Positions 53,181 to 60,767 are shown, counted from the stretch's first letter. The stretch: 64,000 nt of DNA from a candidate division WOR-3 bacterium (GCA_016934535.1 JAFGSQ010000016.1:62001-126000), one strand, 5' to 3'. Numbers and translations are program-made. The notes: generated from the sequence alone by a model not told the origin.

Positions 53181-53857
53181 AGCGACGACGAGAGAAAATC
53201 CTTCATCGAATACAAACCGGCACTTCGTTCAGAAAACCAGAAAAGAGCCTCCAAAGCTCCCCTTGCAAAAACCTCTCTCGATATCGCTCTGTGGTGGAAT
53301 TCGATCATCTCTCCGGGTTTGGCGAAGTATATCCAGTGATCACCCGGTATGTCCGCCGCTCTGATCGAGTGTATCCTGGACGATTCAATTCCCGCCGCAT
53401 CAGCGAGCAGTAAAGCCGTTCCGCTCGGAGCGTCTTTCTTGGCCCGGTGGTGAGCTTCGACGATCTCGGTTTCGAAAGTTTTAAGGATTCGGAAATTATC
53501 CGCGAGAATTTTCTGAAGGAGGTTAATGCCTATTGACATGTTCGGAGAATAAAATACCGGTATTTTTACTGAAGCGTTTTTCAGAAAAGATTTCTGTTCG
53601 GGATTTAATCCTGTAGTCCCGGAAAAAAAAGGAGTTTGGTGTTTCAGCGAAATCTTGAGCGCGTTCTCAAATCCCGACGGTGATGAAAAGTCGACCACCG
53701 CGTCTCCCGAAGAACTGTCTGTTAAAATATTTCCGGCGTCGTGGGCAGATACAAGAGAGAATCTCCTGTCTTCACTTATCAGTTCCGTCATGAGCTTGCC
53801 CATCTTTCCATCGGAACCGTTTAAAACAACTTTTATCTCTTCTTTCATACAGTTCAA
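53177..53857 (-). CDS. dapB: 4-hydroxy-tetrahydrodipicolinate reductase
   Basis: 226 residues, a little short for the family. NAD(P)-binding LNGSDGKMGKLM, AVVDFSSP, SGTTGLN, and the substrate loop EAHHRAKKDAPSGTA with its catalytic Lys. It reduces the DapA product in lysine/diaminopimelate synthesis. It may start at TTG 53857 (TTGA overlap with the upstream HAD-like gene) or at an ATG three codons on. dapA and lysC are 44 kb away. Confidence 0.94.
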   Translation of the reverse strand: MNCMKEEIKVVLNGSDGKMGKLMTELISEDRRFSLVSAHDAGNILTDSSSGDAVVDFSSPSGFENALKISLKHQTPFFSGTTGLNPEQKSFLKNASVKIPVFYSPNMSIGINLLQKILADNFRILKTFETEIVEAHHRAKKDAPSGTALLLADAAGIESSRIHSIRAADIPGDHWIYFAKPGEMIEFHHRAISREVFARGALEALFWFSERSAGLYSMKDFLSSSL

Positions 53858-54621
53858 GTGACGAAACGCGCGAGCAATTCTTTAACGGCGCTGAATTCTG
53901 TCGTGATAGCGGCAACTTTCATGTCTTTTTTCTCTTCGTCAATTTCCATCCTGTCGGACCGCTGAATGCTGTCCAAATAGGCGTTCCCTGTGGCGTCGTC
54001 GCTCGTCGGGCTCCATCCTTTGTAAGCTGTCTTCGGTTTGTACAATATGACTTTGGCTCCCCAGTCGCTCAATCCCTTTACGTAATCTCCGGTTCTCGAC
54101 GTCAAAATGATCACGTTTTCAGGTTTGATGGATTCTTTGTCAAAATGAGTAATGAGGAAAGAAGGATTCGGGATTTCAAGCCAGCCTTTTTCGAAAATTT
54201 TTATTTGCCTGTATATGTTTTTTATTTTTTTTTCGGCTATAAGATCTTCTATTGATTTCGGCTGAAAAGCTATGAAAGTGATTTTCAGATTTTTTATCAT
54301 CCTTATATCTTTTAGTTGAGGAACTATGTCGTCAAAAAACCTGACGTGATTCATGTAATTTTTTCTGATTTCTTTGTTAATGCGCTGTTTCAAAGTGTCC
54401 CAATTGTCTTTTCCCAGCAGCCGGGTGCCGAGTATGTTGAAGGGAGGCCCTTTTCTCTTTTCCCTTATCAAAGCTTCTCTCATGGCCAAAAGTCTCGGAA
54501 ACGTAATTGTTTTACCGAGTTCACTCGCCCTCTCCCACATCCTTTTATAAATGTAGGCGTATATCTTGTCTTCATTTATGAGCGTGTTTTCGAGTTCTAT
54601 GAAGAGCCAGTACGTTCTCAT
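53854..54621 (-). CDS. HAD-like protein with degenerate catalytic motif
   Basis: 255 residues. The start WLFIELENTLINEDKI resembles HAD motif I but both aspartates of DxDxT are Glu (E-L-E-N-T). A middle strand reads KITFIAFQPKS where HADs have a Thr/Ser motif II, and VIILTSRTGDYVKGLSDWGAKVILYKP looks like the motif III/IV region with Asp. A catalytically altered or inactive HAD is likely. The C-terminus has TTEFSAVKELLARF. It heads the dapB-recD2-deiminase run behind a perfect-consensus promoter. Function unknown. Confidence 0.65.
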   Translation of the reverse strand: MRTYWLFIELENTLINEDKIYAYIYKRMWERASELGKTITFPRLLAMREALIREKRKGPPFNILGTRLLGKDNWDTLKQRINKEIRKNYMNHVRFFDDIVPQLKDIRMIKNLKITFIAFQPKSIEDLIAEKKIKNIYRQIKIFEKGWLEIPNPSFLITHFDKESIKPENVIILTSRTGDYVKGLSDWGAKVILYKPKTAYKGWSPTSDDATGNAYLDSIQRSDRMEIDEEKKDMKVAAITTEFSAVKELLARFVT

Positions 54622-54748
54622 TAAAACTGTTTAATCCTTGTTTTCGGTTAATTGGGCTTCATTTCGCAATCAGAACAACACAAAAATAAACATAACCCGG
54701 CTTAATAATGCAATATAATACAATCGTCACTATAATCCGCAATCACGC

Positions 54749-54777
54749 ATTATAGCAGTTTTCATCCAATTTGTCAA
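54749..54777 (-). promoter_or_regulatory. Perfect-consensus sigma-70 promoter
   Basis: On the minus strand TTGACA (54777-54772), a 17-base spacer and TATAAT (54754-54749) match the consensus at all twelve positions. Transcription would start near 54742 and leave about 120 untranslated bases before the HAD-like ATG (54621). That leader is AT-rich with no clear hairpin or recognised RNA. Confidence 0.85.
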
Positions 54778-54812
54778 CAATGACGGCTAAATTTTGATCT
54801 GTATATGTAAGT

Positions 54813-54846
54813 AAACGGCCCGGAACCCTGGGGACCCGAGCCGTTT
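54813..54846. terminator. Interrupted hairpin downstream of the repeat protein gene
   Basis: AAACGGC and GCCGTTT pair across an imperfect GC-rich inner stem, about 40 bases past the minus-strand stop at 54885. On the plus strand it ends GTTTTATT; on the minus strand the T-run is weak. It may act as a terminator for the secreted-protein pair. Confidence 0.5.
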
Positions 54847-54884
54847 TATTCAGAAATTATTATAAATCGCAGTTTTAGTGATTT

Positions 54885-55589
54885 TTAGTTTTTTGTCCAG
54901 ACTTCAGATCCTGTTCCTTCAGATCCGTAAAATGCCCATATACCGTCATATCCGTCACCTGATTTTTTCATCAGAGAAATTCCTACGGTACTCAAGGAAC
55001 CGTCAGTCCAGGCACAAATCAGGAGGTTTCCGTCAGAGAAAGCTATGCCGTCATAGCTGAAACTGTCAAAAATCCATGAGATAGAGTAAATGTCGTCGTA
55101 TTCCTGTATTTCGAGATCGCATGAATATACGGATTCGTCGGCGTTTGTCCCTGCAACATTATATGAACCGACAGGATTTGCTGTCTCCGAACTAAGAACG
55201 TACCTGAAATCATAATCAGTGTCGTGCATAGGCCCTTTGAAAGCATTTTCAAGACCTCTTATTCCGGATATTGTCGCCCAGTACCCCTTGAGATTCTCAC
55301 CTTCTACTTTATATATAACGGCACCGAGATCAGAATTGCTTTCGTCGGTGTAAGCCACGGCAAAGTAGTATCCGCTTTGGATTCCAACTCCGAAATAATA
55401 TTCTTCCCCTCCGAAAAGCCAATTAACTTCGTATGCTCCTCCGTGTTCAATTATTTCGAGCTGGCCCTCGTATTCGTTTTCTCCGTTTGTGCCCCATATA
55501 TCGTATGTGCCTTCCAAAGAAGCGGCTGTCAGCGAGCTATACGGCAATAAAAACAAAACGGCCGTTAAAATTCCAAACAAATCTTTCAT
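54885..55589 (-). CDS. Secreted protein with two tandem copies of a beta-rich module
   Basis: 234 residues from an ATG with GGGAGGAC upstream. Signal peptide (about 1-23, PYSSLTAAS). The mature protein contains two similar units: GTYDIWGTNGENEYEGQLEI ... and GSYNVAGTNADESVYSCDLEI ..., each about 85-100 residues with a later YFAVAY / LLICAW strand and a GYWA / GIWA close. An internal duplication of a lipocalin-like or calycin-like sheet is suggested by pattern only. No enzyme motif. Co-transcribed with the next secreted protein 16 bases upstream. Confidence 0.7.
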   Translation of the reverse strand: MKDLFGILTAVLFLLPYSSLTAASLEGTYDIWGTNGENEYEGQLEIIEHGGAYEVNWLFGGEEYYFGVGIQSGYYFAVAYTDESNSDLGAVIYKVEGENLKGYWATISGIRGLENAFKGPMHDTDYDFRYVLSSETANPVGSYNVAGTNADESVYSCDLEIQEYDDIYSISWIFDSFSYDGIAFSDGNLLICAWTDGSLSTVGISLMKKSGDGYDGIWAFYGSEGTGSEVWTKN

Positions 55590-55605
55590 ATCAGTCCTCC
55601 CGCTG

Positions 55606-56046
55606 TTAAGGTTCAATTCCAAACCAGGAAGCAATCGTGCCTAAATTCTGATCAACCGCGTAGGCGACAAACTCAAGATTGCTCAAAAGGTCAGTTTTTG
55701 TCACTAGATGATAAGGCATTTCGACTTGCATAAAAAGATATCCCTCCTCAGAAAGTCCCAGTTTCAGCTGGTTCATCTGATAGTTGGCGAGGGCGACTTG
55801 TTTGAACGCGTCTGCAGGATAAGACGACGGGACTTCAAAAAGGGGTGTCATGATCAAGACCCATTTATCTTCGACAGTCAGAATGCCAATGTTTATTGTT
55901 CCTCCCAGACTCGAAGAATAAGGCACGATCCAGGTGTTTTCATCGGGCATTTCATAAAAAATGCTGTCTGACTCAAGCCAGTTTGAAATCGGATGAGCAA
56001 ACGACAATACCGGAACAAGTAAAAAGGCAAAGAAAAAAAATTTCAT
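55606..56046 (-). CDS. Small secreted protein, possibly YbjN-like
   Basis: 146 residues from an ATG with AGGAGG seven bases upstream; an ATG six bases earlier overlaps that site. Signal peptide (about 1-17, VLSFAHP). The mature domain mixes strands and helices (TWIVPYSS, WVLIMTPLF, LANYQMNQLKLGLSEEGYLFMQVEMPY) and resembles YbjN/type III chaperone-like folds by pattern, at low certainty. It is the first gene of a two-gene secreted-protein unit, divergent from tRNA-Val. Confidence 0.62.
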   Translation of the reverse strand: MKFFFFAFLLVPVLSFAHPISNWLESDSIFYEMPDENTWIVPYSSSLGGTINIGILTVEDKWVLIMTPLFEVPSSYPADAFKQVALANYQMNQLKLGLSEEGYLFMQVEMPYHLVTKTDLLSNLEFVAYAVDQNLGTIASWFGIEP

Positions 56047-56129
56047 CAGCATCCCTCCTGATTTTTTCAAGCAGAGTAATTCTCAAAAACATCAAACGCT
56101 ACAAGTAACAAATCAATCGTAGTTAGATA

Positions 56130-56157
56130 ATTATCCACAACACGGCGTAACTGTCAA
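56130..56157 (-). promoter_or_regulatory. Promoter for the secreted-protein pair
   Basis: On the minus strand a perfect TTGACA and GATAAT (five of six) are 16 bases apart, about 85 bases before the ATG. It is divergent from the tRNA-Val promoter. Confidence 0.6.
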
Positions 56158-56185
56158 TCACAATGAGAGAAAGTCAATTTAAGTG

Positions 56186-56214
56186 TTGACAATCACATCA
56201 AAAAAAAATAAAAT
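56186..56214 (+). promoter_or_regulatory. Promoter for tRNA-Val
   Basis: A perfect TTGACA (56186-56191) and TAAAAT (56209-56214, five of six) at 17-base spacing, about ten bases upstream of the expected start and close to the tRNA. Confidence 0.8.
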
Positions 56215-56230
56215 CCTTTCTTGAAAATAC

Positions 56231-56308
56231 GGGCGGTTAGCTCAGTTTGGTCAGAGCGCTTGCTTGACATGCAAGAGGCCACAGGTTCAAGTCCTGTATC
56301 GCCCACCA
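56231..56308 (+). tRNA. tRNA-Val(GAC)
   Basis: 78 bases including an encoded CCA. The acceptor GGGCGGT pairs with ATCGCCC, discriminator A. D-arm TAGCTCAGTTTGGTCAGAGC, anticodon stem CTTGC/GCAAG with loop TTGACAT (anticodon GAC), variable AGGCC and T-arm GGTTCAAGTCC. Unlike the two other tRNAs here it encodes its CCA end. It lies 50 bases upstream of thrS and may share a transcript with it. Confidence 0.97.
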
Positions 56309-56358
56309 TATTATTGCGGTAATCCGCCGTTTGTTCAATGAAATTCAAGGAGATACGC

Positions 56359-58212
56359 ATGAAGGCTTATGAATTATTGAAAAAAGACAATTACTCGGTT
56401 TTCTGCAAAGGAGAACCGGTAGACCTCGACGATGAAATCGCCGAAATAGACTCGTGTTCACCCCTGCCGTTTTCAGACGAAAGATGCAGAAAGATTTTCT
56501 GGCATTCCTCGTCTCACGTCCTCGCTCAGGCAGTTTTGCGGCTTTTCCCCGGCACCAAACTCGGTGTTGGCCCGGCCGTTGAGGAAGGATTTTATTACGA
56601 TTTCATCCCGCCGAAACCGTTCACTCCCGACGATCTTGCGGCCATAGAAAAAGAAATGCAGAAAATAATCTGTGAAAATCTTTTAGTAAAAAAAACAATG
56701 GTCGAGAAAAATGAATTGATAAAAATCTTGAAAAAGCAAGGGCAGGATCTGAAAATTGAACTCATCGATGAACTGGAAGGTCCGCTCAGTTATTATTCTC
56801 AGGGTGATTTCTTCGATCTTTGCAAGGGACCCCACTTGAGATCGACCGGATTCGTGGGGTACGTTAAGGTTCTCAGCGTCGCCGCGGCGTATTGGAAAGG
56901 CGACGAAAAAAATCTTTCGATGCAGAGAGTGTACGCAGTTGCTTTCCCGACAAAAGAACTTCTCGATGAACATCTTGAAAAGCTCGAGCAGGCGAAGCTC
57001 AGAGACCACAGAAAAATCGGAAAAGTCATGAACGTATTCAGCATAGAAGAAGAAGGAGGACAGGGACTGATCTACTGGCACGAAGCTGGAAGCGTAATAA
57101 GGGAAGAAATTGAAAACCTCTGGATAAACGAGCACAGGAGGCGCGGATACGGTTTTGTCAGGACTCCTCACATTGCAAGATCGGAATTGTGGAGACAATC
57201 GGGCCATCTCGATTATTACAGTGAAAACATGTTTTTCGTCGAAGACGGAGAATTCGTTTTAAAACCGATGAACTGTCCTGAACATATTCTCATATTCAAA
57301 AAGAACAAGAAAAGCTACAAAGATCTTCCCTACAAAATGGCCGAACTGGGAACAGTATACAGAAAAGAAAGGTCCGGAGTGCTCCACGGAATGCTGAGGG
57401 TCAGAGGATTCACTCAGGATGACGCTCACATTTTCTGTACCGCCGATCAGATAGAACATGAAATAACCGGTGTTCTCAATCTGGCTCTCGGCTGGATAGA
57501 AAGATTCGGGTACGAAAAGTATTCGATCGAACTCAGTTTGAGGGATCCTTCGGAGACCGGGAAGTACGCGGGTGATGACCAGAGCTGGCAGATAGCTGAA
57601 TCTGCACTCAAGACCGCCCTCGAAAAAAACGGCCTACCGTTCAAGGATATGCCCGGAGAAGCAGTTTTTTACGGCCCAAAAATTGATTTCAAACTGTTCG
57701 ACGCCATAGGAAGATCATGGCAGGGGACCACCATACAGCTTGATTTCAACCTACCTAAAAGATTCAACCTCGTCTATATCGATTCGGAGGGCAAAGAACA
57801 GACGGTCATAATGATTCACCGTGCCATAATGGGATCTGTGGAGAGGTTCATCGGAGGTCTGATAGAACACTATTCGGGAAGATTCCCCTTCTGGCTTTCT
57901 CCGGAGCAGGTCAGGGTCATACCGATAACTCAGGATCAGCACGCCGCCGCTTTCGATCTTGTGAAATTGATGGAAAAAAACGGGATCAGAAGTTCCGCTG
58001 ACACGAGAAATGAAAAGATAGGTCACAAGATCAGAGACGCCGAAACTTCTCACGTCCCATTCATGGCTGTAATCGGCAAGAAGGAAATTCAGTCCGGATC
58101 CGTTTCTCTGAGAGAATCTCAGGGAAAAGAAATAGGCTTGCTGTCTTGCCAATCCCTGATAGAATTATCTATTGAACGCATTAAAGAGGGCAGAGCAAAC
58201 TTAAAAAAATAA
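56359..58212 (+). CDS. thrS: Threonyl-tRNA synthetase with shortened N-terminus
   Basis: 617 residues from an ATG with AAGGAGA upstream; an ATG 21 bases earlier lacks one. Class II synthetase with the editing/N2 domain (WHSSSHVLAQAVLRLFPGTKLGVGPAVEEGFYY), motif 2 and 3 regions (YRKERSGVLHGMLRVRGFTQDDAHIFC, GSVERFIGGLIEHYSGRFPFWLSPEQV) and the C-terminal anticodon domain. Only about 40 residues precede the editing domain, so the TGS domain is reduced to its second half (FCKGEPVDL). Activity should remain. Confidence 0.95.
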   Translation: MKAYELLKKDNYSVFCKGEPVDLDDEIAEIDSCSPLPFSDERCRKIFWHSSSHVLAQAVLRLFPGTKLGVGPAVEEGFYYDFIPPKPFTPDDLAAIEKEMQKIICENLLVKKTMVEKNELIKILKKQGQDLKIELIDELEGPLSYYSQGDFFDLCKGPHLRSTGFVGYVKVLSVAAAYWKGDEKNLSMQRVYAVAFPTKELLDEHLEKLEQAKLRDHRKIGKVMNVFSIEEEGGQGLIYWHEAGSVIREEIENLWINEHRRRGYGFVRTPHIARSELWRQSGHLDYYSENMFFVEDGEFVLKPMNCPEHILIFKKNKKSYKDLPYKMAELGTVYRKERSGVLHGMLRVRGFTQDDAHIFCTADQIEHEITGVLNLALGWIERFGYEKYSIELSLRDPSETGKYAGDDQSWQIAESALKTALEKNGLPFKDMPGEAVFYGPKIDFKLFDAIGRSWQGTTIQLDFNLPKRFNLVYIDSEGKEQTVIMIHRAIMGSVERFIGGLIEHYSGRFPFWLSPEQVRVIPITQDQHAAAFDLVKLMEKNGIRSSADTRNEKIGHKIRDAETSHVPFMAVIGKKEIQSGSVSLRESQGKEIGLLSCQSLIELSIERIKEGRANLKK

Positions 58213-58219
58213 GGAGGTC

Positions 58220-58819
58220 ATTATCACGTCTTCGCCGAGAGGTTATAAAAGTGTTCAGGTCAATCATTCAATAAAGAGCCCGACAGTGAGAGTTGTAGAC
58301 GAAAACGGGAAATATGTGGGCATTATGGACATCAAAACAGCCGTCGACACCGCCATTGAAAGAGGCTACGATCTTGTGATGATATCCGAAGCGGCCACTC
58401 CCCCCGTCTGCAAAATAATCGATTTCGGGAAATTCAAGTTTGACGAAAAAAAGAAACTCAAAGAAGCACAGCACAAACAGACAACGATAAAAGTCAAAGA
58501 ACTGAGGATGAGACCGGGAATAGACGAACACGACTATAAAGTAAAACTTGAAAAAGCCAAGTCCTTTCTCTCTCAGGGTAAAGACGGGAAACAGACAAAA
58601 TCCCCCCTATCTAACAAGAAAAACAAAGTGAAATTTATAGTCCGGCTTTTCGGACGAGAAATGGCTCACTCTGAACTCGGAATGGCCGTTCTTAATAAAT
58701 TCATCGAGGATCTAAACGAAATTGGTACAGTTGAACAAAATCCGATTCAGGAAGGCCGGGTAATCAGCATGATTATCTCGCCTAAAAAAATGGAGGGCAA
58801 ACAAAATGCCAAAAATTAA
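58220..58819 (+). CDS. infC: Translation initiation factor IF-3, non-AUG start
   Basis: 199 residues. The frame opens with ATT 58220 and ATC 58223 behind a full AAGGAGGT; a GTG at 58286 would cut into the conserved N-domain and is rejected. VNHSIKSPTVRVVDENGKYVG is the family N-terminus, followed by a lysine-rich linker and the C-domain (VKFIVRLFGREMAHSELGMAVL). Non-AUG starts at infC are known to allow IF-3 to limit its own synthesis. It overlaps rpmI by 14 bases in the usual infC-rpmI-rplT order. Confidence 0.92.
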   Translation: MITSSPRGYKSVQVNHSIKSPTVRVVDENGKYVGIMDIKTAVDTAIERGYDLVMISEAATPPVCKIIDFGKFKFDEKKKLKEAQHKQTTIKVKELRMRPGIDEHDYKVKLEKAKSFLSQGKDGKQTKSPLSNKKNKVKFIVRLFGREMAHSELGMAVLNKFIEDLNEIGTVEQNPIQEGRVISMIISPKKMEGKQNAKN

Positions 58820-59003
58820 AACCAACAAATCTGCAGCAAAAAGGCTTAAAGTCACAAAAAACGGTAAAATAAAAAGATGGCAATCGTTCACTGGGCATCT
58901 GAAAACGGGTAAAACCGCAGGCAGAAGAAGAAAACTCAGATCGTCAACTCTTGTTTCAAAGGCCAATCTCGCCAAAACAAAAATGCTAATACCATACGCT
59001 TGA
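58806..59003 (+). CDS. rpmI: 50S ribosomal protein L35
   Basis: 65-residue bL35, very basic: KIKTNKSAAKRLKVTKNGKIKR and GHLKTGKTAGRRRKLRSST. The ATG has an upstream GGAGGG inside infC. It is followed by rplT after 12 bases. Typical length. Confidence 0.96.
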   Translation: MPKIKTNKSAAKRLKVTKNGKIKRWQSFTGHLKTGKTAGRRRKLRSSTLVSKANLAKTKMLIPYA

Positions 59004-59015
59004 GGAGGAAAGGAC

Positions 59016-59372
59016 ATGCCACGCGCAACAAACAATCCCGCATCGCGGTCGAGACATAAAAAAATACTGAAACTCGCGAAAGGTTTTTACGGAGTAAGGC
59101 ATTCGAGGTTCAAATCAGCCAATCAAGCGGTGATGAGGGCTGGAATAAACGCCTTCGCAGACAGAAGAAAGAAAAAAAGAGATTTCAGAAGGCTCTGGAT
59201 AACGAGAATATCCGCTTCCTGCCAGAACGAAGGCATCTCGTACTCGAAATTCATGTGCGGTTTGAGCAAAGCGGGTATTCAGGTGAACCGCAAGATAATT
59301 GCCGAAATCGCGGCGAAAGATTATGAAGCCTTCAGCGATCTGGTTAAAATCGCTCAAAAATCCCTTTCTTAG
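59016..59372 (+). CDS. rplT: 50S ribosomal protein L20
   Basis: 118-residue bL20 with PRATNNPASRSRHKKILKLAKGFYG, the FADRRKKKRDFRRLWITRI core and FMCGLSKAGI near the end. L20 organises 23S rRNA assembly and represses this operon in other bacteria. It has GGAGG upstream. The last 50 bases overlap the next gene. Confidence 0.97.
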   Translation: MPRATNNPASRSRHKKILKLAKGFYGVRHSRFKSANQAVMRAGINAFADRRKKKRDFRRLWITRISASCQNEGISYSKFMCGLSKAGIQVNRKIIAEIAAKDYEAFSDLVKIAQKSLS

Positions 59373-60087
59373 GGCAACGGCTCTCTCAGCGCTGTTATTT
59401 TTTTCGGCGCCGTCCTGCTCGAAGGGAAAAACCGAAGATATTCTTTCCCAACCTGGCAATATCCAAAGATGGGCTAAGGGTCAATGGAGCGAATACGAAA
59501 TTCACAAGGGCGATAAAGAGTTCGTAGTCAGATATACAATCATCGGAAAAGACGACGCCGACACCGGGCTTTTCTGGATAGAGTCCGTCGTCAAAACACC
59601 TGAAGATTCATTTCTCTGGCAGGCGCTCGTTCCGGAGTATTTCATGGGTAATCCGAAAGAACTTGTCATTGTCGATTTGACTCAAAGCAGACTCGAAGCT
59701 CTCGCCATTCCGCTGGGGAAAAAATGCAACACGGATTTTCTAATAGGCTCTTTTGATCCTGAAAATTTAAAGAGACTCGGTTTCGAAACGGACTTCATAA
59801 ATACTCCGGCGGGTAAATTCTATTCTCTTCATTGTCAGCTGATGATTGAAGACAAACCCGCGAGCGTATGGATAAGCAGTAAAGCTCCTATTTTCGGACT
59901 TATCACCTGGGAATCACAAAATGAGGTAAGGACTTTGATCAATTTCGGATACGACGGTAAATCTGTTCTTCCTCCCGACATAGTCAGAATGCAGATAGGA
60001 CCTGCCGATTTTTCCAAACCCGTTTTCAGGAACAATCTGGTTACTTTCGTCAGCGACACAACCGGCTCAGTCGGAGATTCTCTTTGA
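59323..60087 (+). CDS. Exported protein of unknown function, probably a lipoprotein
   Basis: 254 residues from an ATG at 59323, inside rplT; a start at 59299 is less likely. N-terminal hydrophobic segment and SAPSC (a lipobox-like cysteine near 29, Ala-Pro-Ser-Cys, imperfect). The mature part is beta-rich (WSEYEIHKGDKEFVVRYTIIGKD, GKFYSLHCQLMIEDKPASVWIS) and shows no enzymatic motif. It resembles outer-membrane-associated LolA-like or DUF-type folds only in outline. No name can be given. Confidence 0.62.
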   Translation: MKPSAIWLKSLKNPFLRATALSALLFFSAPSCSKGKTEDILSQPGNIQRWAKGQWSEYEIHKGDKEFVVRYTIIGKDDADTGLFWIESVVKTPEDSFLWQALVPEYFMGNPKELVIVDLTQSRLEALAIPLGKKCNTDFLIGSFDPENLKRLGFETDFINTPAGKFYSLHCQLMIEDKPASVWISSKAPIFGLITWESQNEVRTLINFGYDGKSVLPPDIVRMQIGPADFSKPVFRNNLVTFVSDTTGSVGDSL

Positions 60088-60123
60088 CGGCAGTTTCCTA
60101 CTCAAAAGTCAACTGGAGGTTTC

Positions 60124-60432
60124 ATGAACGGGGATAAACTTTCTCTGATTTCAGAAAAAATCGAACATCTTATTAGGAAGATTGAGTATCTGAAAAAGGA
60201 AAATGAGGCATTCAGGATAAAAGTAAATGAATCGGAAATAGACGAAAAATCACTCTACGCGAAGATCGATGAACTTGAAAACGAAATCAGCGCTCTGAAA
60301 ACAACAGTCGAAGAAAAATCCGAAAAACTTCAATACCTGACCGGAAAAAACGACGAATTGACTGAAGCGGTGCAAAAAACTTCGGCCGTAATTGACGAAG
60401 TGCTTTTGAAACTCGAAGGAATTTCCGAATGA
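60124..60432 (+). CDS. Coiled-coil protein beside ZapA (ZapB-like position)
   Basis: 102 residues, almost wholly helical with heptads of Leu/Ile (LISEKIEHLIRKIEYLKKENEAF, IDELENEISALKTTVEEK). ATG behind TGGAGG. It has no catalytic residues. Located immediately before the ZapA-like gene, so a ZapB-like division-ring partner is suggested by position and coiled-coil form; sequence similarity to ZapB is not claimed. Confidence 0.65.
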   Translation: MNGDKLSLISEKIEHLIRKIEYLKKENEAFRIKVNESEIDEKSLYAKIDELENEISALKTTVEEKSEKLQYLTGKNDELTEAVQKTSAVIDEVLLKLEGISE

Positions 60433-60438
60433 AAAGGA

Positions 60439-60466
60439 TTGACAGTTTATTTAGAAGCTTTATTAT
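60439..60466 (+). promoter_or_regulatory. Promoter in front of zapA-like gene
   Basis: A perfect TTGACA (60439-60444) and TATTAT (60461-60466, five of six) are 16 bases apart. The start point would lie about 15 bases before the ATG (60488), so zapA could be expressed separately from the coiled-coil gene. Confidence 0.6.
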
Positions 60467-60487
60467 TTCGCCGTTTCCGGAGCCAAA

Positions 60488-60766
60488 ATGGACGACGGCG
60501 TCATAGAAACTGTCATTGACGGCAAAAAAATATCGCTAAAAGTTACCGAAAATCTGGACGTCGTAAAAAAGGCCATTGAAACAGTCAGAAAAGAACTCGC
60601 AGAAATAAAAAACGGTTCTCCCTCTCCAATATCCCGCGAAGATGCTTTCCTGCTCACAGCTCTCAACATCGCAGGCTATCTCATCAAGGAAAGATCCCGG
60701 GAATTAAGTCAGATCGAAGAATTAAGCCCTGAACTGCTGGAAAAAATAGAAAAGGCTATCGGCTGA
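60488..60766 (+). CDS. zapA: Cell division protein ZapA-like
   Basis: 92 residues: N-terminal beta-hairpin (ETVIDGKKISLKVTENLDVVKKAIETV) and C-terminal helix (EDAFLLTALNIAGYLIKERSRELSQIEEL) as in ZapA, which bundles FtsZ filaments. ATG follows CCGGAG. The gene ends one base before the converging murI stop. Match to family is by pattern. Confidence 0.75.
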   Translation: MDDGVIETVIDGKKISLKVTENLDVVKKAIETVRKELAEIKNGSPSPISREDAFLLTALNIAGYLIKERSRELSQIEELSPELLEKIEKAIG

Positions 60767-60767
60767 T

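Noticed and set aside
56309-56358. T-box or attenuator before thrS
   Set aside because: Only 50 bases separate tRNA-Val from the start, with no T-box sequence or terminator hairpin.
56683-57207. 174-codon open frame antisense to thrS
   Set aside because: Full overlap with a conserved synthetase domain; no independent evidence.
58286-58819. infC starting at GTG 58286
   Set aside because: It would drop the conserved N-terminal residues, and a full Shine-Dalgarno lies at 58211-58218.
60433-60487. 6S RNA or other small RNA between the coiled-coil and zapA genes
   Set aside because: The gap is only 55 bases, too short for 6S RNA; a promoter explains it better.
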